Shown in pieces: positions 1 to 9,743 of a stretch of 64,000 bases of DNA. Position numbers and translations under genes: made by a program. Positions within the stretch are counted from its first letter, which is position 1; each line of letters starts with the position of its first letter. The notes under the pieces are model-generated. The model did not search any database. It was not told the origin of the DNA and saw only the letters and a program-made list of their open reading frames with translations. The stretch is from JAUIIK01 sp963745675. GTDB lineage: Bacteria; Chloroflexota; Chloroflexia; Thermomicrobiales; CFX8. The stretch is from assembly GCA_963745675.1 (NCBI GenBank), contig CAVUYM010000011.1:95379-159378 (forward strand), given 5' to 3'.

Positions 1-48
1 AGGATGAGCCGATAAAGATTCTTGCGAATCCGAACTGGAGTGCAGTTG

Positions 49-276
49 ATGGTCAGGCAATATCAGGTGGTGCTCGAGTGGGATCCTGATGAGGAACTGT
101 GGGTGACGTACGTTCCTGCTTTAGATCACCTCTCCACATATGGTGAAACGCGCGAAAAAGCTCTCGAGCATACCCGTGAGGCAATCCTGGGATATCTTGA
201 AGCGGCAGCACAGGAGGGCATCCTGGTTTCCGCGGAGCGAAGTGTTGAGCTCGTCCAGCTCGATGTTGCTGTGTAG
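49..276 (+). CDS. hicB: HicB-family antitoxin
   Basis: A 75-residue protein with the partial RNase-H-like fold typical of HicB antitoxins: an early strand series (YQVVLEWDPDEELWVTYVPAL), then a G-x-T-x-x-E-A-L-x-x-x-x-E-A-I helix (residues ~33-50). HicB binds and neutralises the HicA mRNA interferase and normally represses its own operon. I start at the ATG preceded by GGAG with 8-nt spacing; an in-frame TTG 27 nt upstream (position 22) is possible but has no ribosome site. There is no C-terminal HTH extension, so DNA binding would need the RHH-like or short form. The stop overlaps the hicA start by one base (TAGTG), so the pair should be translationally coupled. Confidence 0.85.
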   Translation: MVRQYQVVLEWDPDEELWVTYVPALDHLSTYGETREKALEHTREAILGYLEAAAQEGILVSAERSVELVQLDVAV

Positions 277-509
277 TGCCGCCAACACCGCGAGTCAGTG
301 GTCGCATGATGGTTCGTGCGCTACAACAGGGCGGATTCGAACTTAGCCATATACGTGGAAGCCATCACTACCTGCGAAGGCCTGGAGTTGCACGCCTCGT
401 TGTGGTGCCAGTTCATGGCAATCGTGACTTGCCGATTGGGACGCTGCGGTCCATTCTTCGTCAGGCGGACCTTACCACCGAAGGTCTGATCGAATTGCTG
501 AACTCCTGA
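276..509 (+). CDS. hicA: HicA-family mRNA interferase toxin
   Basis: A 77-residue protein starting with GTG that overlaps the hicB stop. HicA toxins are small dsRBD-fold RNases with a catalytic histidine in a G-S-H motif. Here the sequence reads GGFELSHIRGSHHYLRRPG, which carries that motif, followed by VVVPVHGNRDLPIGTLRSILRQADLT, the usual second half (HP...L..GTLR.IL.qagl). An alternative start is the ATG at residue 11, which matches the usual HicA length slightly better. The gene order antitoxin-toxin is the less common one but is well known for this family. It is convergent with ggt and separated from it by a perfect hairpin. Confidence 0.85.
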   Translation: MPPTPRVSGRMMVRALQQGGFELSHIRGSHHYLRRPGVARLVVVPVHGNRDLPIGTLRSILRQADLTTEGLIELLNS

Positions 510-516
510 TATCTAC

Positions 517-540
517 GCCCTGGCCGTCGTCGGCCAGGGC
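517..540. terminator. Bidirectional hairpin between hicA and ggt
   Basis: A perfect 10-bp inverted repeat, GCCCTGGCCG - TCGT - CGGCCAGGGC, lies between the convergent hicA and ggt stops. It has no U-run on either side, so Rho-independent termination is plausible but not certain. Confidence 0.55.
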
Positions 541-561
541 TGATGCTGGCACGCGCTGAGA

Positions 562-2250
562 TTAGTTGCCCGCAGCGATGCCGATCCCGAAGGGGTCCGC
601 GCCGCCGTTGCGGAGGCCGGTCTCGGGATCGACGGTGACGCCGGTCGGGCTGGCGAAGGCACGCGGTGCGAAGGTCACCTCGGCGTCGACGACGTTGTGG
701 CCCATCTCGCGCAGCTTGTCGCGCGTCGTCTGGCTGACGCGGGTATCAACGAGCAGCTCGTCGGGGCTGGATGCATCGAGCAACGGAGCCGCGCAGGCGG
801 CCTGGATATCCATCTCGAAGTCGAGCACATTGAGCGCCATCTGCATGCAGGTGTCGATGATTCGGCGTCCGCCCGGCGCGCCGACTGCGAGGACCGGCTG
901 TCCATCTTTGGCGGCAACGATATGGGCCATGTTCGAGGCCGGGCGCTTCCAGGGTGCGATCGAGTTGGCACGGCCTGGGATCGGCTCGAAGAGATTCATC
1001 GAGTCGTTGAGCAGCACCCCGACATCCGGCACAGTCACGGCCGAGCCGAAGATGAGCGTCAACGTCTGGGTGACCGAGACCATGTTGCCGTCTTTGTCGA
1101 CGACCGAGAGGTGCGTCGTGCAGCCGTCATCCATGTGGGTGGCGCTGGCCGCAGCCGCCAGCCGAATACCTGTACCCGCTTCTGGCCGCGAGGCGCGGTT
1201 GGAATCGATCTCAGCGCGGCGCTGATCGCCGTACTCCTTCGAAGCCAGCTTCTCCCAGTCGATCTCGACATAATCTGGATCACCGACATAGGCGAAGCGG
1301 TCGGCGAAGGCGCGGCGGCTGGCTTCGGCGATGTGGTGAATCGTCGTCGCCGTGTTGAAGCCGGTCGTGCGGATATCAAGGCCGTCGAGGATGTTGAAGG
1401 ACTCCGCCAGGGTGATCCCGCCTCCCTGGAATGGCAGTAAGAGCAATTCGTAGCCGTGATAGTCGACGACGATCGGATCGCGCTCGACAGGCTCGTACCT
1501 GGCGAAGTCGTCTGCGCTGAGGATCCCGCCGATGCTCTGGATGTGCTCGCCGATGCGCTGGGCGACGTCACTCTTATAGAAACCGTCCGGTCCATGCTCG
1601 GCGATCTTCCGCAGCGTGCCAGCCAGTTCAGGTTGGCGAATGCGCGGCGAGGCCGGGCCGAAGAGTGGCGCGGGCGGTGTGCCGTTGTTGAGGAAGATCC
1701 GTTCGGTTTCTGGATCGCGTTTGATGACGTCCTGCTGTGACGACAGCAGCATGCCGTTGTACCAGTTGACCTCGACGCCCTCCTCTGCCAGTTTGATCGC
1801 TGGCCCGACGACGTCGCCGATGTCTTTCTTGCCGTATTTCGCGACCGCTGCCGAGAGGCCGCCGACCATGCCGGGCACGACGCAGGAGAGGGGACCATAG
1901 GCATTGGCCTGGTCCTTGACGCCACCGAAGCCGACGACGGAGCGTTCTTCCCCGGTCAGTTCGTACATATCTGGCGTTGCTGCTTGTGGGGCGCGTCCGA
2001 AGTAGTCGATGACGGTGCGGGTGCCATCGGCCATGTGGATGGTCATAAAGCCGACGCCACCGACGCCGCTCATCCACGGTTCAGCGACGCCAATTGCGAA
2101 GGCCGCTGTCGCTGCTGCATCGACGGCGTTGCCGCCTTGTTCGAGGACCGCGAGCGCGGCCCGTACTGCCGCAGGGTGTTTCGCTGCCACCATGCCGTTG
2201 CGCGACACCGCCAGCGAGCGGCTAACGTTCAATGTTGTTTCGGACCTCAT
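562..2250 (-). CDS. ggt: Gamma-glutamyltransferase/hydrolase
   Basis: A 562-residue Ntn-hydrolase of the gamma-glutamyltranspeptidase family, which cleaves gamma-glutamyl bonds (glutathione and related amides). The N-terminal large-subunit signature is clear (MVAAKHPAAVRAALAVLEQGGNAVDAAATAAF split over residues ~20-50, then GVGGVGF). The precursor should self-cleave before the nucleophilic Thr of the C-T-T-H-L-S-V-V-D motif, followed by FGSAVTVPDVGVLLND. The small subunit shows the GAPGGRRI loop. I chose the ATG of MRSETTLNVSRS (GGGAG upstream) rather than an in-frame ATG 78 codons earlier, because the extra leader has no family resemblance. No signal peptide is visible, unlike secreted E. 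coli GGT, suggesting a cytosolic enzyme. Confidence 0.9.
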   Translation of the reverse strand: MRSETTLNVSRSLAVSRNGMVAAKHPAAVRAALAVLEQGGNAVDAAATAAFAIGVAEPWMSGVGGVGFMTIHMADGTRTVIDYFGRAPQAATPDMYELTGEERSVVGFGGVKDQANAYGPLSCVVPGMVGGLSAAVAKYGKKDIGDVVGPAIKLAEEGVEVNWYNGMLLSSQQDVIKRDPETERIFLNNGTPPAPLFGPASPRIRQPELAGTLRKIAEHGPDGFYKSDVAQRIGEHIQSIGGILSADDFARYEPVERDPIVVDYHGYELLLLPFQGGGITLAESFNILDGLDIRTTGFNTATTIHHIAEASRRAFADRFAYVGDPDYVEIDWEKLASKEYGDQRRAEIDSNRASRPEAGTGIRLAAAASATHMDDGCTTHLSVVDKDGNMVSVTQTLTLIFGSAVTVPDVGVLLNDSMNLFEPIPGRANSIAPWKRPASNMAHIVAAKDGQPVLAVGAPGGRRIIDTCMQMALNVLDFEMDIQAACAAPLLDASSPDELLVDTRVSQTTRDKLREMGHNVVDAEVTFAPRAFASPTGVTVDPETGLRNGGADPFGIGIAAGN

Positions 2251-2449
2251 CGGGGTAGCTCCCAACTGCCTGCTAGAGGACGAAAGAGACGAAACTCCAC
2301 AATAGCGGGATGGGGTCACCACGCAACAGCTATCGGGCACTAATCGCCCTGTTTGTCTGGCGGCGCAGTCTGAACCGGCTGCGTCCGGACGGATGGCGGC
2401 AACGAACGTTTCCGTCCGTTTGCCACCATCCATCAAGACCGGGTACCCG

Positions 2450-3496
2450 CTAGCGAGTTGAAGTCGCGATGCTTTGCGGCCCATTGAACGTGCCCTGGCC
2501 AGTGCCGGATCCTCCCCACGAGTCGAGGAGCGTGCCGTTGTTGTCGTACCGGTTGATCACGACGCTGATACTGTCGACCGCATAGATCGATCCGTTGGCC
2601 CCGACGGCGATATCGCCGGTACCAGTCACGGCACCGGGGTCGCCAAAGATGTCGATGAGCGAACCATCAGGAGCGAATTTGTAGATGCGGATCGACGTTG
2701 CGTATGAATTGCCAGTGCCATCCACCGCGACACTTGAAGGAAAGCCCCACAGGTCCGATTCCTGGCCCGTGGCATTCCACTGGTCGAGGTAATCGCCGTT
2801 CGCGTTGAACTTCTGAATGCGGTCGTTGTTGCGGTCGGCGATGTAGACATTGTCCTGCTGGTCGATCGCGATACCGGTCAGGCTGTCGAACTGTCCATTG
2901 CCGCTGCCGAGACTGCCCCATTGCTTGATGAAGTTCCCGCCGGGGCCGTACTTCATGACACTTGAGGTGGCAACGTCGGTCATATAGAGATTCCCCTGGC
3001 TGTCAATCGCGATGTCCCAGGCATTGATGCCGCTGCCCCAGTTCCCCAGGAAGCGGCCGCGTTGATCGTACTTCTCGATCCGGCCGATAGCGTTGACGTA
3101 GAGATTATTCTGGCTGTCAACTGCGATGGCCTGCGGCCGGGCGCTTGGTCCATTAAGGTCGTAATCGCCTACCCACTGACAGATGAAATTGCCCGCAGCA
3201 TCGAACTTCTGGATGAGATCGTTCAATTGGTCTGCAACATATATGTAGGTAGCGGCCGGCGAATCGGGACACGGTGCTACGGCCGTGTTTGAATCGTTCC
3301 AGGTTTGATAGTGCTGGCCGATATTGCCCCACTCGATGCGGTAGGGATCGCTGTTGCTTGCGGTGTGATGGAAGCCTCCCACCGGACTGTTGAACCGTCC
3401 AGAAGATCCCTCCTTCTTGAGACCAAGTTGCGCCGTAGATCGGCCGGCACGTAACTTGTCCTTTTTCCCGACACGAATGAGTTTCGACACGGCCAT
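2450..3496 (-). CDS. NHL-repeat beta-propeller protein
   Basis: About 348 residues. At least six repeats of the NHL type can be read, each with the pattern (I/V)AVD-x-x-x-N-x-Y-(V/A)-(A/T)D-x-x-x-x-x-I-x-K(F/Y), then G-x-F-x-x-x-W at the blade end. They run from about residue 85 to the C-terminus, so the protein is almost entirely a single propeller. The start is the ATG with GGAGG 7 nt upstream. No signal peptide is seen; the N-terminal 80 residues are basic then Gly/Ser-rich. NHL propellers bind ligands or proteins; no catalytic residues are recognisable, so the function is open. Confidence 0.8.
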   Translation of the reverse strand: MAVSKLIRVGKKDKLRAGRSTAQLGLKKEGSSGRFNSPVGGFHHTASNSDPYRIEWGNIGQHYQTWNDSNTAVAPCPDSPAATYIYVADQLNDLIQKFDAAGNFICQWVGDYDLNGPSARPQAIAVDSQNNLYVNAIGRIEKYDQRGRFLGNWGSGINAWDIAIDSQGNLYMTDVATSSVMKYGPGGNFIKQWGSLGSGNGQFDSLTGIAIDQQDNVYIADRNNDRIQKFNANGDYLDQWNATGQESDLWGFPSSVAVDGTGNSYATSIRIYKFAPDGSLIDIFGDPGAVTGTGDIAVGANGSIYAVDSISVVINRYDNNGTLLDSWGGSGTGQGTFNGPQSIATSTR

Positions 3497-3577
3497 AGTA
3501 ATACCTCCGAACGTCATACTTTCCGACAAAGTATAACTCCGGATATTGAATGACTCTCCTTCGAGGGCCAAACACAA

Positions 3578-3604
3578 CGCCCCCTACCAGCGTGGATAGG
3601 GGCG
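3578..3604 (-). terminator. Likely argG terminator
   Basis: CGCCCC(C)TACC - AGCG - TGGATAGGGGCG forms a GC-rich hairpin just past the argG stop; read on the minus strand it is followed by the T-rich TTGTGTTTGG. Confidence 0.5.
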
Positions 3605-3649
3605 TAATCTTTCAGGCAGAAGCTGGGCGCTGCTGGCTCTTCCTACAAC

Positions 3650-4879
<1,230 letters not shown>

Positions 4880-5218
4880 GAAAGAACCCCACGTTTCTTC
4901 TATATAGAGACGGTCTCACGGACCAGTGTCAGAACAGGATACGGGAAAGCGCGCCAGCGTCAACAGCCTGCCGTTCGAACCGAACGGCTACGACCTGCAC
5001 CTGCGCCTTTGCCTGAACCGACCTGCCTGGACCATCCCGGTGGGATTCCTTCTCATCAGCGACATTGTGAAGCGGTGAACAATCTCCCGCTCGACCGCCC
5101 GCGGGACGTTATCACGGCGGTGGGGGAGTGTCAATGTAAGGACAGTTCACGTCTATCAGTTGGCAGGCCCAGCCCATGACGGTTGCTTGCCAACGCATGT
5201 GTCAGGTATACAAGGTGC
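4880..5218. other. Divergent intergenic region upstream of argG
   Basis: Non-coding gap between argG and the unknown gene to its right. It holds a perfect inverted repeat, CCGTTCG-AAC-CGAACGG, at 4971-4987, about 90 nt upstream of argG. That could be an operator or leader hairpin. I looked for a T-box-like element on the argG strand and could not make a convincing match. Confidence 0.4.
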
Positions 5219-6136
5219 ATGATTCAGCAGATATATTCAATCGTTTGCCGAAAACTCTTCGACGTAGAAGATGCAGCGCCAGGTTGGAGGATCGCTGACG
5301 TAGGTGTCGGGCCGGGGCATGATCCGATCGTCATGTTGTGCCTGGGCGACCGTTTCAGATCATCGAACTGGCAGATGGCCATGCTCCATGACGGAAGATC
5401 CTATCTGAGCAGTATGGCAGAGGATGGCGAGGGATTTCGCACGCTACGACCCTTCATTCACGGCACTTGGCTCTATTACAGGAGTCGCGGTCTTGGTCGA
5501 AGACCTGATGTAAATGTCGTGGCCGAGGACGGACGTGAAGTCAGAGATTTTCCATTTGATGCACAGGTCAACGACTTTGCAGTCACCACGGAGGGAGATG
5601 TGTGGTCCTGGTATCCGGACTTTGTTGTTTACAGCGGAAGGCACCTTTCTCGTTCGGGACTGTGTTGTCTCGATGCAGATGGCGCAACGCTGTATCATCA
5701 CAACGATGCCGTGATGGACGCGAATGTGTCGAGTCATCCGAAGACGCGCACGTATTTCATCGGCGACTGCTATGCCGCAAATCTCGTCTCTGACAGGGAA
5801 ATCTGGGCTCACTGGCACCCCAAGTTCCCACTAGCGCGAATTATCGACTATCGGCTTGATGAATTCTGGACGGGGTTTTCCTTCCGAGGCGCGCATGGGT
5901 TTGCTGTCGATACAGGCCGAGCCCTCTTTACAGGCGGTTACCACGAGACCCATCTCTATTTCGTTGATCTGCCGACGATGGATACAGTTCGACTTCAGCC
6001 GATTGATGAAAATCAGCAACCGGTTCTCTATGGTTGCCATTATTCAAAAGGTCAGGCCGACACGCTCTATCTGGTCAACGAGCAAACAATCCACGTTGTA
6101 ACCGTGGCAGCAGCAGTTGCTGTCGTAGCGTGGTAG
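5219..6136 (+). CDS. Hypothetical protein, possible beta-propeller
   Basis: About 305 residues, not recognised. The composition is rich in aromatic and beta-branched residues with repeated short strands ending in Gly/Asp (for example DFAVTTEGDVWSWYPDF and AHGFAVDTGRALFTGGYHETHLYFVDL), which suggests a WD40/SMP-30-like propeller. There is no signal peptide. The start is uncertain: ATG at 5219 is chosen over a TTG at 5183, but neither has a strong ribosome site. The gene stands alone between argG and the beta-lactamase-like gene. The frame is intact. Confidence 0.6.
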   Translation: MIQQIYSIVCRKLFDVEDAAPGWRIADVGVGPGHDPIVMLCLGDRFRSSNWQMAMLHDGRSYLSSMAEDGEGFRTLRPFIHGTWLYYRSRGLGRRPDVNVVAEDGREVRDFPFDAQVNDFAVTTEGDVWSWYPDFVVYSGRHLSRSGLCCLDADGATLYHHNDAVMDANVSSHPKTRTYFIGDCYAANLVSDREIWAHWHPKFPLARIIDYRLDEFWTGFSFRGAHGFAVDTGRALFTGGYHETHLYFVDLPTMDTVRLQPIDENQQPVLYGCHYSKGQADTLYLVNEQTIHVVTVAAAVAVVAW

Positions 6137-6292
6137 CTCGCGTTGCGAGATGGAGGGTGTAAACACGGCGCGTTGATCCGTAAGAAGCAAGTCACAATCG
6201 TTGCTAAACCAGAAGGAGCGACAGCAGCGCGGGAACTGACGTGCTACTCTGCGGCGCGATGTACGTGGAGCAAATAGAGGGATGAAGACACG

Positions 6293-7096
6293 ATGAGCTG
6301 GACGAATGTGGCTGCGGCGGTTGAGGCTCAGGAGAAATACGGGATCGTCGGTGTCTCGGTGGTGGGGCCGGATGGCAGCACCTGGTCGCACAATGGCACG
6401 CGCAAATTCAAGGCGGCCAGCACGGTCAAGATCCCGCTGATGATCGAGGTATTCCGGCGCATCGACGCCGGCGAAGCTTCGCTCGATGATGTGCATGTGC
6501 TCAAAGCCGAGGAAAAAGCTCCCGGCAGTGGCGTCATGCTCAACCTGCATGATGACATCGAGCTGACCCTCAACGACCTGATCTACCTGATGATCTCGAT
6601 CAGTGACAATACCGCGACGAATCTGCTCATCCGCATGGTCGGTATGGATGCCGTCAACAAGACGATGCAGCAACTCGGTATGGACAACTCCAATCTCGGT
6701 CGCGAGATGAAGAATCGCGCCGCAATCGAAGGCGAAGAAGAGAATTGGGCCGCGCCGGAAGACTACACGGGGATCGTGCAGACCATTCTCGACGGCACCG
6801 CAGCGTCAGCTTCTTCCTGCGAGGCGATGCTCGGACAGCTGCAGTTGCAGCAGTGTCGCCGGCGCATTGCACGCTATCTCCCGCAGGATGACGGCATCGA
6901 GTGGGGTTCCAAGACCGGCAGCATCAAGGATGTCACCAACGATGCCGGCTACGTCAAGACCGACAAAGGGCAGTTGCTGGTTGCTGTCTTCTGTGAAGGC
7001 ATGGCCGACCAGCATCGCGGCGAGCAGATGATCGGCGAGATTGCGCGGGCCGCCATGCTGGATACCGGTATCGTCGAGCCGCTGCCGATCGTCTGA
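6293..7096 (+). CDS. Class A beta-lactamase-like serine hydrolase
   Basis: A 267-residue protein with the three class A active-site elements in order: S43-T-V-K46 (nucleophile and base), S104-D-N106 and K207-T-G209. Such proteins open beta-lactam rings or act as D-Ala-D-Ala-type peptidases or esterases. There is no signal peptide, and the canonical E-x-x-L-N omega loop is not evident (the equivalent region reads GEEENWAAPEDY), so a true periplasmic beta-lactamase role is doubtful. It precedes an alpha/beta hydrolase and an amidase pair on the same strand with a 61-bp gap, so it may belong to a hydrolase operon. Confidence 0.8.
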   Translation: MSWTNVAAAVEAQEKYGIVGVSVVGPDGSTWSHNGTRKFKAASTVKIPLMIEVFRRIDAGEASLDDVHVLKAEEKAPGSGVMLNLHDDIELTLNDLIYLMISISDNTATNLLIRMVGMDAVNKTMQQLGMDNSNLGREMKNRAAIEGEEENWAAPEDYTGIVQTILDGTAASASSCEAMLGQLQLQQCRRRIARYLPQDDGIEWGSKTGSIKDVTNDAGYVKTDKGQLLVAVFCEGMADQHRGEQMIGEIARAAMLDTGIVEPLPIV

Positions 7097-7157
7097 GCGC
7101 GAGCGGCAGACTGCGGGAGCCAGAATATCGATTGTTGAGGCGGAAAGAAGCGCAACG

Positions 7158-7988
7158 ATGACGACCTGGCCGTTGCTCTACTACGAACTGGACGACTACA
7201 TCGAGCCGTGGAATGCGGCCTCTGCGCCGGTTGTGCTTTTTCATCATGGCTTGGCCGGGAACGGCAATCTGTTTCGCGCCTGGGTACCGTTCCTGGCTGA
7301 CCGATTTCGAGTACTGCGCATCGATGCCCGTGGACAGGGCCGTTCGCCGCGGCCGGCGGGCTACGAATGGTCCAGCGATGGCTTCGTCAACGACGTGCTG
7401 CAACTGCTGGATCATCTCGAAATCGAGCAGGTGCACTGGATCGGCTCATCGGGCGGCGGGATTATTGGCCAGCACGCCGCGATCACCGCTGGCGAGCGCA
7501 TCGCGTCGCTCTCCCTGATTGCGACGACGCCGCGTTTCAACAGCCCGACGCCGGATCTGGACGAATGGTTGGCGCCGCTGATCCGCGACGACGCCGACGA
7601 ATTCTTCCGGCAAGACCTCGAACGGCGCTTCGGGAGCGGCAATCAGGCACGCACCGACTGGATCATCAACGAGATTCTGAGGACACCGACGAAGACGATC
7701 GAGGAACTGCACCGCTGGGTGGTCGGCGTCGATCTGATCGATGCCCTCCCTGAGATTCGCTGTCCGGCGCTGATCGTCACCGGTGGGCTGGACACGCTGA
7801 CCGATCTCGATGGCGCCCGTTTGATGGAGCAGGGGATTCCCGATGCGCGGATGCACGTCATCGAGGGCTATCCGCACAACGTCGGCTATACCCACCCGCA
7901 TCTCGTAGCGCCGGTCGTCAGGCGCTTCCTCGACGATGTCTGCGGACGCCATGAAGCTAAGCAAGAAGAGGGTGCTTGCCGTGAGTGA
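7158..7988 (+). CDS. Alpha/beta hydrolase (enol-lactonase-like)
   Basis: A 276-residue alpha/beta-hydrolase. It shows the oxyanion HHG motif (~29-31), the nucleophile elbow G96-S-S98-G-G, and a C-terminal histidine in EGYPHNVGYTHP. The cap is small. Best guess is the 3-oxoadipate enol-lactonase/haloperoxidase-like group, with substrate unknown. I start at the ATG of MTTWPLLYYE, since upstream in-frame codons overlap the previous gene and look non-coding. The stop overlaps the next gene's GTG by 8 bases, which suggests an operon with the GatC-like and amidase genes. Confidence 0.8.
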   Translation: MTTWPLLYYELDDYIEPWNAASAPVVLFHHGLAGNGNLFRAWVPFLADRFRVLRIDARGQGRSPRPAGYEWSSDGFVNDVLQLLDHLEIEQVHWIGSSGGGIIGQHAAITAGERIASLSLIATTPRFNSPTPDLDEWLAPLIRDDADEFFRQDLERRFGSGNQARTDWIINEILRTPTKTIEELHRWVVGVDLIDALPEIRCPALIVTGGLDTLTDLDGARLMEQGIPDARMHVIEGYPHNVGYTHPHLVAPVVRRFLDDVCGRHEAKQEEGACRE

Positions 7989-8181
7989 GAAGCGAGTCGT
8001 GACGGTAGAGGACGTCAGAATACTTAGCGAACTGGCGCAATTGCCGTTGACCGAAGCACGCACTGAGCAGCTAGCGCGCACGCTGACCGGTTTTCTCGAG
8101 AAGTTCGAGCGTATGAGCGAAATCGACGTCCAGGACGCCGAGCCGCCGGCGATCACCTATGAGACGGAAGCCCGGTCGTGA
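7981..8181 (+). CDS. GatC-like/AtzG-like small amidase partner
   Basis: About 66 residues: V-T-V-E-D-V-x-x-L-x-x-L-A-Q-L-P-L, then LTGFLEKFERMSEIDVQDAEP, the two-helix GatC signature that wraps around an amidase subunit. I use the GTG at 7981 (overlapping the preceding stop); an ATG at 7936 in the same frame is the alternative. The gene overlaps the amidase start by 4 bases. GatC stabilises GatA in the tRNA amidotransferase, whereas AtzG does the same for the biuret-pathway amidase AtzE. No gatB is seen here, so the AtzG-type role is at least as likely. Confidence 0.7.
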   Translation: MSEKRVVTVEDVRILSELAQLPLTEARTEQLARTLTGFLEKFERMSEIDVQDAEPPAITYETEARS

Positions 8182-9599
8182 CTCCGGATCAGCAGACCGA
8201 CCTATGCTTCGCTTCCATCGTCGATTTGCAGCCCAGGTTGGGGGCGGGAGAACTTTCGCCGGTTGAGCTAACCGAAGCCGTCCTCCAGCGCATAGAGCGA
8301 CATAACGACGAAATGCGCATCTATATCTCGGTCTTGCGAGAGGTGGCGCTGGCCCAGGCGCGACAGGCCGAAGAAGAGCTTCGTGCCGGTCAGAATCGTG
8401 GCCCCCTGCATGGCATCCCGATCGCGTTGAAGGACAATGTTGCGACGAAGGGCATCCGCACTTCATGCGCCTCGATGGTCAACCCTGACTGGATTCCTGA
8501 TGCCGATGCGACTGTCTACACGAAACTCCGGGAAGCCGGGGCGATTCTTGTCGGTAAGGCGAACCTCTTCGAATATGCCTTCAGCATGAACGATGCTTTT
8601 CCCCAGCCGCTCAATCCCTGGAATCCCGAGCGCACCTCGTCCGGTTCCAGCTCCGGGTCGGCGGTTAGCGTCGCGACTGGGATGGCGCATGGCTCGATTG
8701 GCTCTGATACCGGCGGTTCGGGGCGCGCACCGGCGAACGTCAATGGCGTCGTCGGGCTCAAACCGACCTATGGGCGCGTGAGCCGCGCCGGCATCGTGCC
8801 GCTCAGCTTCAGCCTCGACAATGCCAGCGTCTTCACCCGCAGTGTTGCCGATGCAGCGGTCATGATCGAGGCTATCTCCGGCCACGACCCGCGCGATGAA
8901 TACTCCGCGGCCGTGCCCGTCCCCGACATGCGGGCAAAGCTCGGCTCGTCGATCGCGGGAATGCGCGTCGGTGTGGCACGTGGCTACACCCTTGAAGGAA
9001 TCGATCCTGACGTAGATGCGGTGATGACCGCCGCCATTGACGTGCTGGCCGGTCTTGGAGCGCAGATCGAGGAAGTGACGATCCCCTACGTCGAACACGC
9101 GCTCGCTATTCAGATGGCGATCATGCTGCCCGAAGCCGCCACTGTTCACCGGCAGGCTCACCGGGAGATGCCTGAAAGATTCGGGGATTCGGCGCTGATG
9201 CGTATGGATCTGGGTAGCGCTATTCCTGCAACCGCCTATGTGCGCGCCCAGCAGATGCGCAAATTGCTGCGCGATGAGTTCCGGAAGATGTTCGACCGTT
9301 TCGATGTCGTCGTTGGACCGGCAAACGCCGCCCGGGCCGGAGACGCCGGCAGCTGGATGACGAAGATCGGCGATGAGGAACTGGATCTGCGAGAAGTCGG
9401 TCCGGAGTACACCGGCATCTACAACCTGGCCGGCAACCCGGCGATTGTCGTGCCCGCGGGCTTCGACGGCGACGGCACACCGATCGGATTCCAGATCGCT
9501 GGACGCTGGTTCGACGAGCCGGTCATTCTGCAGGTTGCGCACGCCTTCGAGCAGGCCACAGAATGGCACACCCTCCGGCCACCGCTACCGGCTGAATGA
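8178..9599 (+). CDS. Amidase-signature enzyme (GatA/AtzE-like)
   Basis: A 473-residue amidase-signature hydrolase. The Ser-cisSer-Lys triad is visible: K85 in PIALKDN, the Ser run SGSSSGSA (~155-161), and S181 in GSDTGGS, followed by NGVVGLKPTYGRVSR. It starts with GTG overlapping the small GatC-like gene by 4 bases, so the two products are probably a complex. With no GatB gene nearby, it is more likely a catabolic amidase (for example of the AtzE/1-carboxybiuret type or a broad amide hydrolase) than the tRNA-dependent enzyme, but sequence alone does not settle this. The frame is intact and the length normal. Confidence 0.85.
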   Translation: MTPDQQTDLCFASIVDLQPRLGAGELSPVELTEAVLQRIERHNDEMRIYISVLREVALAQARQAEEELRAGQNRGPLHGIPIALKDNVATKGIRTSCASMVNPDWIPDADATVYTKLREAGAILVGKANLFEYAFSMNDAFPQPLNPWNPERTSSGSSSGSAVSVATGMAHGSIGSDTGGSGRAPANVNGVVGLKPTYGRVSRAGIVPLSFSLDNASVFTRSVADAAVMIEAISGHDPRDEYSAAVPVPDMRAKLGSSIAGMRVGVARGYTLEGIDPDVDAVMTAAIDVLAGLGAQIEEVTIPYVEHALAIQMAIMLPEAATVHRQAHREMPERFGDSALMRMDLGSAIPATAYVRAQQMRKLLRDEFRKMFDRFDVVVGPANAARAGDAGSWMTKIGDEELDLREVGPEYTGIYNLAGNPAIVVPAGFDGDGTPIGFQIAGRWFDEPVILQVAHAFEQATEWHTLRPPLPAE

Positions 9600-9743
9600 T
9601 TGTCGGCCGTGACGGTATCCAATACAAGTGACGCGATAGCTCGTCACTAGCATCAGCGACCAAGCGGCGTTAAAGGTCTTCCCGCGCATTGTCATGGCTT
9701 CGTCGTATAGTGGCCGGGGTAAGGAGGATGGGAAAGGTTTGTC

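Noticed and set aside
697..1440. Long plus-strand ORFs across ggt
   Set aside because: They are antisense shadows of the gamma-glutamyltransferase gene in GC-rich DNA and carry no motifs.
4880..5218. T-box riboswitch upstream of argG
   Set aside because: I could not find a convincing T-box bulge or antiterminator on the minus strand.
8463..9569. 368-codon minus-strand ORF
   Set aside because: Antisense to the amidase gene, whose triad is clear.
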